A stretch of 64,000 nucleotides of DNA. It comes from Paenibacillus hemerocallicola. Lineage in GTDB: Bacteria; Bacillota; Bacilli; Paenibacillales; NBRC-103111. Position 1 is the first letter of the stretch. Every line of letters begins with the position of its first letter. The notes below the pieces were generated by a model. The model ran no database searches and was not told the DNA's origin. It saw only the letters and a list, made by a program, of their open reading frames with translations. Both the position numbers and the translations under genes were made by a program. Shown in pieces: positions 25,148 to 32,710 of this stretch. Location of the stretch: NCBI RefSeq assembly GCF_006265175.1, contig NZ_VDCQ01000004.1, forward strand, positions 124,447-188,446, in the 5' to 3' direction.

Positions 25148-25789
25148 TCATTTCCCCCTCCGGAAAGATTGCACATAGAATAACGTTCCTTCGACGGCAA
25201 GCTGCTCCAAGCGAACCGGACTCGGATCGTACAGCATCGGATCCGGCAAGCTCAAAAATTGCCGTACGTAACCTTCGTCAAACTGGATGCCGCTTTGTAC
25301 GGCCAACTCCTCCTTCGCTTGCTCGATGGTCATGCCCTCTTTGTAAGGCCGATCGGAAATCATCGCGTCGAAAGCGTCTATGATCGAGCACATTCTGGCC
25401 ATGGCGGGTATGTCTTCGCCCTGAAGCCCCATCGGGTACCCTTTGCCGTCCCATCGTTCGTGATGGAATTTGACGATGTCGAGCAGCCGGCTATCGGTCA
25501 TCTGCTGCTCCAGCAGCAGCTTCTCGCCGCATTCGGGATGCGTTTTCATCACGTCCCACTCGTCCCTGTCCAGCTTCGAGGTCTTGCGAAGAATGGCGCT
25601 GTCGATCAATATTTTTCCGACATCATGCACGCAGCAGCCTACAATAAAAGCTTGCCTGTCCTCTTGAACGGGCATTTCGTAGTACGAGGTCCAGCATTGC
25701 GCCAGCGCCCCGACTCGCAGCACATGCCCGAACGTCTCCCTGTCTTTAACCGACAATCGAATCAATAGACGGTTGATCGCGTTCAACAT
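25148..25789 (-). CDS. HD-GYP domain protein (putative cyclic-di-GMP phosphodiesterase)
   Basis: The 213-residue protein has the HD-GYP core: an early helix with FGHVLRVGALAQ, the metal motif CCVHDVGKILI, H-P-E-C-G-E, and the signature HHERWDGKGYPMGL, followed by IIDAFDAMISDRPYK. Such enzymes hydrolyse cyclic-di-GMP to GMP or pGpG at a binuclear or trinuclear metal site. No receiver or sensor domain is attached. The ATG at 25789 is chosen for AAGGGGGA upstream; the in-frame extension would run into the riboswitch terminator. It is the first gene of a three-gene operon and lies directly behind a cyclic-di-GMP riboswitch, suggesting feedback on second-messenger turnover. Confidence 0.92.
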   Translation of the reverse strand: MLNAINRLLIRLSVKDRETFGHVLRVGALAQCWTSYYEMPVQEDRQAFIVGCCVHDVGKILIDSAILRKTSKLDRDEWDVMKTHPECGEKLLLEQQMTDSRLLDIVKFHHERWDGKGYPMGLQGEDIPAMARMCSIIDAFDAMISDRPYKEGMTIEQAKEELAVQSGIQFDEGYVRQFLSLPDPMLYDPSPVRLEQLAVEGTLFYVQSFRRGK

Positions 25790-25867
25790 GAGATAATCCC
25801 CCTTATTCGGCAAAAAAACGGTTTCAGGATCGAACGGGGCATTGTTATGTACGGTCAATCCGATCAA

Positions 25868-26000
25868 CAAAAAAAGCCCTCGAATTCGAGGGCGCCCGTC
25901 TCACAATTCGGTAACCTGGCTGGCGTGATGTAAGTCGAATTACATGGTAGCCCCATTGGTTTTGCGACCCTATCTTTCGATAAGTGTGCCTTTGGATTCG
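25868..26000 (-). ncRNA. Cyclic-di-GMP-I (GEMM-I) riboswitch with terminator
   Basis: On the minus strand the leader shows the GEMM-I core in order: AAAGGCACAC, a stem capped by a GAAA tetraloop (TTATCGAAAGATAG), GGGTCGCAAAACC, GGGGCTACC, a second stem (ATGTAA with TTACAT), and GCCAGCCAGGTTACCG. This is the known layout of the class I cyclic-di-GMP aptamer (GGCAAACC, GGGACGCAAAGCC, GGUAGC...GGUUACC). It is followed at once by an intrinsic terminator: GCCCTCGAATTCGAGGGC at 25876-25893 and seven Ts. The first gene starts about 80 bases later. Whether ligand turns the operon on or off is not clear from sequence. Confidence 0.85.
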
Positions 26001-26201
26001 TTTATGAACACGATTATTGATTCTATAAACCTATTGCATGCAAATTAAAATGATCCGATAGTTTGATTGTACCCCATTTGTATATTTTTGTCACCACCAT
26101 CCGCAAAACTTGTCGAATGTTTAGGGCGATCGAACGATCAACGAGGAAGACCGGACTATCCACGCACGAGCTGCGCAGATCGGGCCAGTCCTCCTCGCCT
26201 A

Positions 26202-27272
26202 TTAAACGAAACGGAATGCCGTTCGGGGGCCGATAAACCGGAGCAGCCCGCGATCCTCCGGAACGACTCGACCGAGGACGTTTACCCGCTCGTCGGCCGG
26301 GAGATCGATGCGCGCAACTTGCAGCTCCCCGGCGTAACGGGTATATAGCGCGTTGTCCATCGTGACCGTCCCGGCAGGGCGTGCGTCCGTATTCGACGGT
26401 GCCGGAGCGATGCCGCGCTCCAGCATATACTTGCGGCCTCGCGCGGAACGGATTACCTGCTCCGCGCCGTCCCACGGACTGGTATGCGTCTCGGACAGAA
26501 GCGGCATCAGCTCCTCCGGCGGCGTCTCCGTCCACGCTACCCGCAGCGGGATCGTTCCGCCGGCGATAAGACCGGCGGCCATCCAGGCATACTCGTCTGG
26601 CGCCGGGTCACCGTAATAGACGATATCCGTCAGCTGCTCCGCCATCAGCTCGGCTGCGGCTAATGCCGAAGTCATGTGCCTGTGGGCCTCGACTGTCGGC
26701 AAACCGGCATACAACGGCGCTCGAGGCTCGCCGTGCGCGGGGATGAAGCCCGCCGTCCGGATGCCGCGCTCCTTGAACATCCGGTTCTGCATCCGGTAGA
26801 AGGATAACGATACTCCCGTTTCCCGGCGCGGGTAAAAATTATGCACGGCGATCAACCGCTCCCGCTCGATACCGTTGTTCTCCATCTCCAGTAAATCGCC
26901 GGGTGTCGTCGAGCCCGCATTGATCTGGAACGAAAAGCCGGGACTCCGAAGCATATGCAGCGTCTCCTCCATCGTGAAGCCATGGTCCAGGCGCAGCGTA
27001 CCGATGCCGAGCCCGGCGATGGGAGACAAATCGTCCGGGGCGGCACCGAACATGGAGAGCGACGCCCGGCTCACATCGGCCGCTACGCTAATTCCGGCGC
27101 CGGCCGCTATCTCCAGCAGCCGCCTTACCTCCGCCCAGTCCTCCACCTCCGCTTCCGGTATATGCAGGGAAGTAAACAAATGCTTGCACCCTGCCCGGAT
27201 CGCGTCGTCAAGGTGCCGTCGGGCGGCACTTAATCCCAGTGTCGGGTAAAACGATCGTCCTAATTCCGTCAC
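26202..27272 (-). CDS. MupG/DUF871 family TIM-barrel protein (6-phospho-MurNAc-glycosidase-like)
   Basis: The 356-residue protein has the DUF871 arrangement: an N-terminal TIM barrel (residues about 1-235) and a C-terminal cyclophilin-like domain (about 240-356). Landmarks are RSFYPTLG near the start, HLFTSLHIPE, LRLDHGFTMEE, INAGST, and VHNFYPRRETGVSL. Known members (MupG) cleave MurNAc-6-phosphate disaccharides taken up during cell-wall recycling; other members are uncharacterised. Here no PTS or murQ lies nearby. Instead the gene is the last of a six-gene operon with ABC permeases, a binding lipoprotein, an amidohydrolase and a Rieske protein, three bases after the Rieske stop. A glycosidase-like or different hydrolytic step in that pathway is therefore likely, and the MupG reaction should not be assumed. 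Confidence 0.85.
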   Translation of the reverse strand: MTELGRSFYPTLGLSAARRHLDDAIRAGCKHLFTSLHIPEAEVEDWAEVRRLLEIAAGAGISVAADVSRASLSMFGAAPDDLSPIAGLGIGTLRLDHGFTMEETLHMLRSPGFSFQINAGSTTPGDLLEMENNGIERERLIAVHNFYPRRETGVSLSFYRMQNRMFKERGIRTAGFIPAHGEPRAPLYAGLPTVEAHRHMTSALAAAELMAEQLTDIVYYGDPAPDEYAWMAAGLIAGGTIPLRVAWTETPPEELMPLLSETHTSPWDGAEQVIRSARGRKYMLERGIAPAPSNTDARPAGTVTMDNALYTRYAGELQVARIDLPADERVNVLGRVVPEDRGLLRFIGPRTAFRFV

Positions 27273-27275
27273 CGT

Positions 27276-27653
27276 TTAGCCGCCTCCTTGCGTTATCGTA
27301 CTCCCGATCACGATGCCGATCTTGCCGTCACGCAATTCCACTTTATAGCTCCGGGCTCTTACCTTCTCATTAAACAGCGACTTGCCCGTCTTGATATCGA
27401 ACTCCCAGCCGTGCCACGGACAGCGTACGATCTCGCCTTGACGCCCGTATTCGTACCGGTATACGTCGGACGGCAAATTCGTTCCGCATACGATTCCCGC
27501 GCACAGCGGGGCGCCCTGATGGGGGCAGTAATTGTGAAGCGCGTAATACTCGCCGCCGATCCGGTAAATGCCGATTTCGCGTCCTTCCACGCTTACGATC
27601 GCATGGCCGCTTTCCGGAATGTCGCCAGCATTCATCACGAAATGAACCGGCAT
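27276..27653 (-). CDS. Rieske [2Fe-2S] ferredoxin-like protein (copy 2)
   Basis: The 125-residue protein is a close paralogue of the one at 6491-6868: the same length, CPHQGAPLC and RCPWHGWEFDIKTGKSLF cluster motifs, the same long inter-motif insertion with a second Cys pair, and the same C-terminal RSY-V-DGKIGIVIG strand. The four cluster ligands (two Cys, two His) are intact. It should carry one electron for a partner oxidoreductase, but no oxygenase or reductase is encoded in the operon. It lies 20 bases after the amidohydrolase copy 3 gene and three bases before mupG-like, so all are co-transcribed. The recurring pairing with an amidohydrolase suggests a functional couple. Confidence 0.92.
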   Translation of the reverse strand: MPVHFVMNAGDIPESGHAIVSVEGREIGIYRIGGEYYALHNYCPHQGAPLCAGIVCGTNLPSDVYRYEYGRQGEIVRCPWHGWEFDIKTGKSLFNEKVRARSYKVELRDGKIGIVIGSTITQGGG

Positions 27654-27673
27654 GGCCTTTTTCCGCCTTTCCG

Positions 27674-28729
27674 TTACAGGTTATAGAGCGCCCGCGCATT
27701 TTCGCAGAAAATTTTCCGTTTTGCCTCCGGCTTCAGCTTCTTCAATATTTCCGTAGGCGGATCGAAATCCCAATGCGGGTAGTCGCTAGAGTACAAAATC
27801 ATATTCTCGGCGTCGATCATATCGAACAGATCGACCAGGTGCTGCGGATTGTCGGGCTCCTCGATCGGCTGGGTGGATACGTAGCAATGATCCCGGATAT
27901 ACTGGCTCGGCAGCCGGTTCAGCCAAGGCACCGTGGAGCGGAGCGCCTTGTAATTTTTGTCGAGCCGCCACATCAAGCCGGGCAGCCAGGCGATGCCGCC
28001 TTCGACCAGCACGACCTTGAGCCGCGGAAACTTCGCGAACACTCCTTCGCACACCATGCTGACCAGATGCGTCATGAACATCTGCGACAGGCACGTATGC
28101 CACTCGATATATCTCGACGGGTAACCGGCCGCGGTAGGAGGCGTCGAGCTGCCCGCCCCCTCGGCGCCAGGATGGATCGCCAGCGGCAATCCGTTGCGTT
28201 CCGCCGCCTCATAGATCGGATGATAGTACCGGTGCCCGAGCGGCATGCGGGCCGCGCTTGAAATAATGACCTCCACGATATCCGGATGGCCGCCGATCCG
28301 GTCGATTTCCCGCGCGGCCAACAGCGGATCCTGCGTGGCGACAGCCATCGCGCCTTTGAACTTCCTGCTCTTGCCGAGCCACTCCGCGATCAGGTAGTCG
28401 TTGTAGGCAGAGCAGACCGCCGCCGCGAAGTCCGGATCATGGGTGGCCGATATGTTATAGATGACCCCGGTCAATATCGCATACTCCATATCGTATTCCT
28501 CGACCAGCTGCTTGAGCATGAAATCGGGATCGGAGCCGGCTTTGCCTCCTCCGGGGGGAACCGAGTCCCGGCGCAGTACGCCAACCGGCGAATAATAGCC
28601 CGAACCGGCCATGCCGATGCCGCCGGCGGCCACCCGGCTTTTCCAAGGCTCCGGCAAATACGGCACGAATGCGGAATCGTTTTGTTCGTTATGGACATCC
28701 ACGTCGATGACTTTGAAACGTTCGGACAT
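27674..28729 (-). CDS. Amidohydrolase-2 family metal-dependent hydrolase or decarboxylase (copy 3)
   Basis: The 351-residue protein aligns without gaps over most of its length with copy 1. It keeps the full set of likely catalytic residues: the DVDVHN motif at 9-14, His186 in AIHPG, Glu243 in LVEGG, Asp316 and His319 in SSDYPHWDFD. The family fold is a TIM barrel with a single metal. The start at 28729 has GAGGAGGAG seven bases upstream. It lies 19 bases downstream of a solute-binding lipoprotein and 20 bases upstream of the Rieske gene. Substrates in the family range from aromatic carboxylic acids to amides, so the reaction cannot be fixed from sequence. Confidence 0.9.
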   Translation of the reverse strand: MSERFKVIDVDVHNEQNDSAFVPYLPEPWKSRVAAGGIGMAGSGYYSPVGVLRRDSVPPGGGKAGSDPDFMLKQLVEEYDMEYAILTGVIYNISATHDPDFAAAVCSAYNDYLIAEWLGKSRKFKGAMAVATQDPLLAAREIDRIGGHPDIVEVIISSAARMPLGHRYYHPIYEAAERNGLPLAIHPGAEGAGSSTPPTAAGYPSRYIEWHTCLSQMFMTHLVSMVCEGVFAKFPRLKVVLVEGGIAWLPGLMWRLDKNYKALRSTVPWLNRLPSQYIRDHCYVSTQPIEEPDNPQHLVDLFDMIDAENMILYSSDYPHWDFDPPTEILKKLKPEAKRKIFCENARALYNL

Positions 28730-28748
28730 GCGGGCTCCTCCTCGCTTC

Positions 28749-30308
28749 TTACTTGCCGTATGTGCGCTTGTAGGACGTATTGTACATCGCGAGCAGGTCA
28801 TCGGAGCCGAGCTTCTTCGCCTGCTCGATAAACTGGTTGTAGGTCGTGTCGTTGATCGGCGTTTTGCCGGTGACGAACTCGGTCAGCCTTTGCTCCAAAA
28901 ACTTGTTCAGGTTGCTCAGCTTCGACTTTTCCAGCTCGAGCTCCTCTTTCGTTTTGACGATCGCTTTCGGCGCGGGAATGACGTACGGCGCATACTTCGT
29001 ATTGATCGCCTTGCTCTTCTCGTTCATCCCCCGCTCCCAAGCGTCACGCGAGATGGCGTTATTGAGCGTAATGTTGTCGTACCACACCCCGAAATCGCGG
29101 CGCAGCGGAACGTATGGCGTTTCCCCGAATTCCTTCATGTACACCGGCTTGCCGTTGTCCAGCGTATACGACTTGCCTTGGATCCCGAGCGACAAATAGT
29201 TGGTGCCTTCCTCGCTCAGCAAGTAATCGAGGAACTGGACCGCCCGGTCTTTATCCTTGACCTTCGCCGAGATCGCCCGGCCGGTGGCGCCGACGAGCGC
29301 GCGGGAAAATTGGTAAGGCTTGATCCCTGGGGCGGCGAACGGAGTGATGACATCCAGCTCGTAATCCGCGGGAGCTCCCGCCTTCTTGGCGCTGTCGGTC
29401 AACGTCGGCAAATTCGCTTTCCAATAATAGGAAACCAGAGCCTTTCCTTTCATGATCCGCTCATCCCACTGCGTCCCCGTCAGGAACGGATATTCCGGGT
29501 CGAGCAGCTTCTCGGCGTACAGCTTGTTCATGAAGACGATCGCATCTTTGTAGCCTTTCTGGTAAGGGGCGAACGCGTATTTGTCGTCCAGCGGATTGAG
29601 GTTGAAGAAGCCCTGGATGCCGGTAAACATGCTGCCCATTACCGTGTACAGTCCAACTTCCCCGACCATCGTCTGCGGAGAGAACGGGTACGTGTCCGGA
29701 TATTTTTCCTTCAGCGCCTTCAAATATTGGTAAAACTCGTCCGGCGTCGTCGGATCCTTCAAGCCGACCTTGCTCGTCAAATCTTTGCGCACGAGCCAGA
29801 CGAAGTTGAAGCCTTTTCCTTCCGCATCGCCCTCCAGCACCGGCACCGTATACAAGCCGCCGTCCGCGCCGGTCGCGAGCGCCTTCGCCTCCGGGAAGCT
29901 GTCGTAAAACTTTTTCAGATTGGGCGCCTTGTCCAAATAATCTTTCAAGTTCAGGAACACTTTCTCGGGACCGTTCTCGCGGCCTTCCTGCGCCGTCACT
30001 TGAATGAAGTCGGTTACCGAATTCGTCGCGATCATAATTTGCCGCTTCTCGTTCAGCCCTTCCTGGCTGACGACCTGGAAGTCGAGCTTGACTCCCGTCT
30101 TCGCCTCGATTTCCTTGAATATTTCCCAATCCTGGCGCACCTTGCCCTCCGTCCGATCATACACGAGCCACGAGAAGGTGATCGGTTTTTTGGACGATCC
30201 TTCCGGCGCCTTCGCGTCGCCTGCGGGCTGATCCTTGCCGGCCGTACATCCGACGACGACTCCTCCGAGCATTACCGTTGCTAGAGCCGTTGCGATCCGT
30301 TTCTTCAT
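28749..30308 (-). CDS. Extracellular solute-binding lipoprotein (LplA/YtcQ-like)
   Basis: The 519-residue lipoprotein has a signal ending VVVGC with Cys21 lipidated. Its size and landmarks (ITFSWLVYDRTEG, WEIFKEIEAKTGVKLDFQVV, FLDYLLSEEGTNYLSLGIQGK) match the large LplA/YtcQ binding proteins of Paenibacillus and Bacillus, which work with LplB/LplC-type permeases and a shared MsmX-type ATPase encoded elsewhere. The start at 30308 has GGGAGG nine bases upstream. It lies 79 bases after the second permease and 19 bases before amidohydrolase copy 3. It is a different subfamily from the two family-1 proteins at 1116 and 10172. Its ligand is presumably the substrate of the operon. Confidence 0.92.
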   Translation of the reverse strand: MKKRIATALATVMLGGVVVGCTAGKDQPAGDAKAPEGSSKKPITFSWLVYDRTEGKVRQDWEIFKEIEAKTGVKLDFQVVSQEGLNEKRQIMIATNSVTDFIQVTAQEGRENGPEKVFLNLKDYLDKAPNLKKFYDSFPEAKALATGADGGLYTVPVLEGDAEGKGFNFVWLVRKDLTSKVGLKDPTTPDEFYQYLKALKEKYPDTYPFSPQTMVGEVGLYTVMGSMFTGIQGFFNLNPLDDKYAFAPYQKGYKDAIVFMNKLYAEKLLDPEYPFLTGTQWDERIMKGKALVSYYWKANLPTLTDSAKKAGAPADYELDVITPFAAPGIKPYQFSRALVGATGRAISAKVKDKDRAVQFLDYLLSEEGTNYLSLGIQGKSYTLDNGKPVYMKEFGETPYVPLRRDFGVWYDNITLNNAISRDAWERGMNEKSKAINTKYAPYVIPAPKAIVKTKEELELEKSKLSNLNKFLEQRLTEFVTGKTPINDTTYNQFIEQAKKLGSDDLLAMYNTSYKRTYGK

Positions 30309-30387
30309 TTGGCCTGCCTCCCTTTTCAAACGAATGGTTGTATATAGCGACGAATGCCCGGATTGCGGATGACCCGGGAACCCGCAA

Positions 30388-31248
30388 CTAGCCTTTGATT
30401 CCGCCGATCATGGCCCCTTGGACGAAATATTTCTGGATAAACGGATAGACGCAAAGGATCGGCAGCGTCGCCACGATAATGAGCGCGTATTTCAACGTCT
30501 GCAGCTGGCTCGTGTCGCCTTCCACTTGAATGGTCGCCCCGGCGACGAGAATGTTGCGAAGCATAATTTGCAGCGGGTACATGCTGCGGTCGTTCAAATA
30601 AATCAACGCGTCGAAAAAGGCGTTCCATTGGCCGACCGCCGTATACAACCCGATCGTGGCCATAACGGGCATCGAGAGCGGCAGCACGATGCGAACCAGC
30701 ACCTGGAGCGAACCGCAACCGTCTATCGTGGCGGCATCCTCCAGCTCGTCGGGCAGCGCTTCGAAAAACGTTCGCATGATGAACAAGTGCCAGGTGCTGA
30801 TCAAGGTCGGAAGCACGATCGCCCATATGGAGTTTAGCAGCCCCAGCTTCTGGACCACGAGGAAGGTCGGGATCATCCCCCCGCTGAACAGCATCGTGAA
30901 TGCGGCCATAAGCAAAATCGCTCTGCGGCCGGGCAGCCATTTTTTCGCGAGCGGATAAGCCATCGCGGAGGTGACGATCAAGGTAAGCACCGTGTGCACT
31001 ACGGTGTAGCGAATCGTATTCCAGTAGCTGATCCAGACGTCCGGATTTTTCACGATCGTCTCGTATGCATGTAGCGTCACCGCCTTCGGCAGCAGCAGCA
31101 CTTGCCCGCTCGCCACCATCGCATCGTCGCTGATCGACGCGGAGAACACGTACACCATCGGGTACAGCATGACGATGACCAGGAGGATCATCAGCAGCAC
31201 ATTGAACGTGTCGAACAGTCTGGACGCGACGCTTTCTTTGATTTTCAT
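30388..31248 (-). CDS. ABC sugar-type permease (LplC/YtcP-like)
   Basis: The 286-residue permease has six hydrophobic helices and the cytoplasmic EAA loop that docks on the ATPase (DELEDAATIDGCGSLQVLVR). It begins MKIKESVASRLFD and ends IQKYFVQGAMIGGIKG, both typical of the LplC/YtcP group. The ATG at 31248 has GGAGGG upstream; the longer in-frame version has no membrane character. It starts 13 bases after the first permease stops. No ATPase gene is in the operon, as usual for this type, so a shared MsmX-like ATPase is expected. Confidence 0.93.
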   Translation of the reverse strand: MKIKESVASRLFDTFNVLLMILLVIVMLYPMVYVFSASISDDAMVASGQVLLLPKAVTLHAYETIVKNPDVWISYWNTIRYTVVHTVLTLIVTSAMAYPLAKKWLPGRRAILLMAAFTMLFSGGMIPTFLVVQKLGLLNSIWAIVLPTLISTWHLFIMRTFFEALPDELEDAATIDGCGSLQVLVRIVLPLSMPVMATIGLYTAVGQWNAFFDALIYLNDRSMYPLQIMLRNILVAGATIQVEGDTSQLQTLKYALIIVATLPILCVYPFIQKYFVQGAMIGGIKG

Positions 31249-31261
31249 CGGGTTCCCTCCT

Positions 31262-32173
31262 TTACCAAAGACTCGTCTCCGAATATTTGCGGACGATCCG
31301 GTTAGCCAGGACGACCAAGATAAATCCGATCGCCGATTGGAACAAGCCGACCGCCGTCGCGAAGCTGAAATCCGCGTCCAAAATCCCTCTCCGGTAGACG
31401 AACGTGTTGATGACGTCCGACGTCTCATAGTTCATCGAGTTGTACAGCAGCAATATTTTCTGGAACCCGGTTTCCATGAAATGGCCGAGATTGAGCACGA
31501 ACAGGATGATCATGACCGGAACCATGCCGATAAACGTAATGTGGCGCACCTGCTGCAGCCGGTTGGCGCCGTCTATTTTGGCCGCTTCGTACAAGGTCGG
31601 ATCGACCCCGGATATCGCCGCCAAGTATAGAATCGTGCCCCATCCGATCTTCTGCCAAATTTCCGAGCCTACATATATCGTTCGAAACCATTCGGGCAAG
31701 CCGAGGAACAGGACCGGCTCGATGCCGAACCCTTTCACGAGCAGATGGTTGACGATGCCGGTCGACGGCGACAGAAACGTGACGATAATGCCCGCGATAA
31801 CGACAGTGGACAGAAAGTGCGGCATATAGCTGATCGACTGGACGAGCCGTTTGAACCATTGGATCCGCAGCTCGTGGAACAGCAAGGCCAGCACGATCGG
31901 CGCCGGAAAATGGAACAGCAGGTCGTATACGTTCAGCATGACCGTATTGCGGATCAGCTTCCACGAATCCGGCGTGTTGACGAAAAACTCGATGAAATGG
32001 TCCAGTCCGACAAACTTGCTGCCCAGCATGCCCCTGCCGATCGAATAGTTTTGGAAGGCGATGACGATTCCGTACATCGGCACATACTTGAATAGGAGGT
32101 AATATAAAATGCCCGGCAGCATTAACAAATAGAGCGCCTTATGCTTTCTGAGCGACAGCCCGAAGCGGTACAT
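31262..32173 (-). CDS. ABC sugar-type permease (LplB/YteP-like)
   Basis: The 303-residue permease carries six helices and the EAA loop YEAAKIDGANRLQQVRHITF. The N-terminus HKALYLLMLPGILYYLLFKYVPMYG is broken by charged turns and matches the LplB/YteP group. The start at 32173 has AAAGGGGTGAGG upstream. It is the first gene of the six-gene operon (permease, permease, binding protein, amidohydrolase, Rieske, MupG-like). The promoter region before it holds a terminator hairpin and repeat R2. The AraC-type membrane regulator encoded upstream on the same strand is the probable activator. Confidence 0.93.
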   Translation of the reverse strand: MYRFGLSLRKHKALYLLMLPGILYYLLFKYVPMYGIVIAFQNYSIGRGMLGSKFVGLDHFIEFFVNTPDSWKLIRNTVMLNVYDLLFHFPAPIVLALLFHELRIQWFKRLVQSISYMPHFLSTVVIAGIIVTFLSPSTGIVNHLLVKGFGIEPVLFLGLPEWFRTIYVGSEIWQKIGWGTILYLAAISGVDPTLYEAAKIDGANRLQQVRHITFIGMVPVMIILFVLNLGHFMETGFQKILLLYNSMNYETSDVINTFVYRRGILDADFSFATAVGLFQSAIGFILVVLANRIVRKYSETSLW

Positions 32174-32340
32174 AACCTCACCCCTTTCTGAAAGCGATTT
32201 CACATTTCGATTGTCCATTCATCCGCTTCCTGGTGCCTACTATACGTTTCTCCGGGACTTGGCGTAAAGCGCGCATATTTTGGCGGAGTCGCCATTATTG
32301 CATCGCCAGCAAAACCGCACAGCCGCGCGGGTCGGGAGGA

Positions 32341-32375
32341 AAAAAAAGAGACTTCCGAAAAAAAGAAGTCTCATC
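32341..32375 (-). terminator. Intrinsic terminator displaced from the AraC-sensor gene by repeat R2
   Basis: On the minus strand GAGACTTC pairs with GAAGTCTC around a T-rich loop, and seven or more Ts follow. Part of it (AAAAAAAGAAGTCTCATC on the plus strand, 32358-32375) is repeated at 32698-32715 across the stop codon of the upstream gene. Confidence 0.75.
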
Positions 32376-32697
32376 ATATCGAGAATGTCTGATTAGGCGT
32401 GTGCAACGTTCGCGTATATAGAGGAACCGGATTCCGTTATTATCCCGAATTCCGTTACACATCTCAACATAACGGATCAGGCTTCCGTTATATCAATCTT
32501 TTCGGGGTAAAATTGATCGTGAACAGCGGGATAGAGGAACGGCTTTCCGTTATTTGCCGTCTACACCGATTTGTTGGATCAATAGCATACTCCAGAACCG
32601 CTATTTATGGATTCGCGGTCTCAATCGCCTGCAAGGCGGCAAGCCTTCATTCATCATGCGCTGCACGTACTTCTGCAAGTGAACTATGCCGTCGCAG
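32376..32697 (+). repeat. Dispersed intergenic repeat, copy R2
   Basis: Aligns with R1 and, inverted, R3. Landmarks in order are ATAGAGGAACC, GGATTCCGTTAT, GGCTTCCGTTATATC, TTTTCGGGGTAAAATTGA, AACAGCG, ATAGAGGAACGG, TTTCCGTTATTTGCCGTC, GCATACTCCAGAACCGCTAT and GATTCGCGGTCTC. It is flanked by 18-base direct repeats with one mismatch. There is no coding frame. Confidence 0.78.
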
Positions 32698-32710
32698 AAA
32701 AAAAGCAGTC

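Noticed and set aside
28611-30284. A 557-codon plus-strand frame opposite the LplA-like gene
   Set aside because: Composition is rich in Arg, Phe, His and Leu with no motif, and the minus-strand gene has a signal, lipobox and family signatures.
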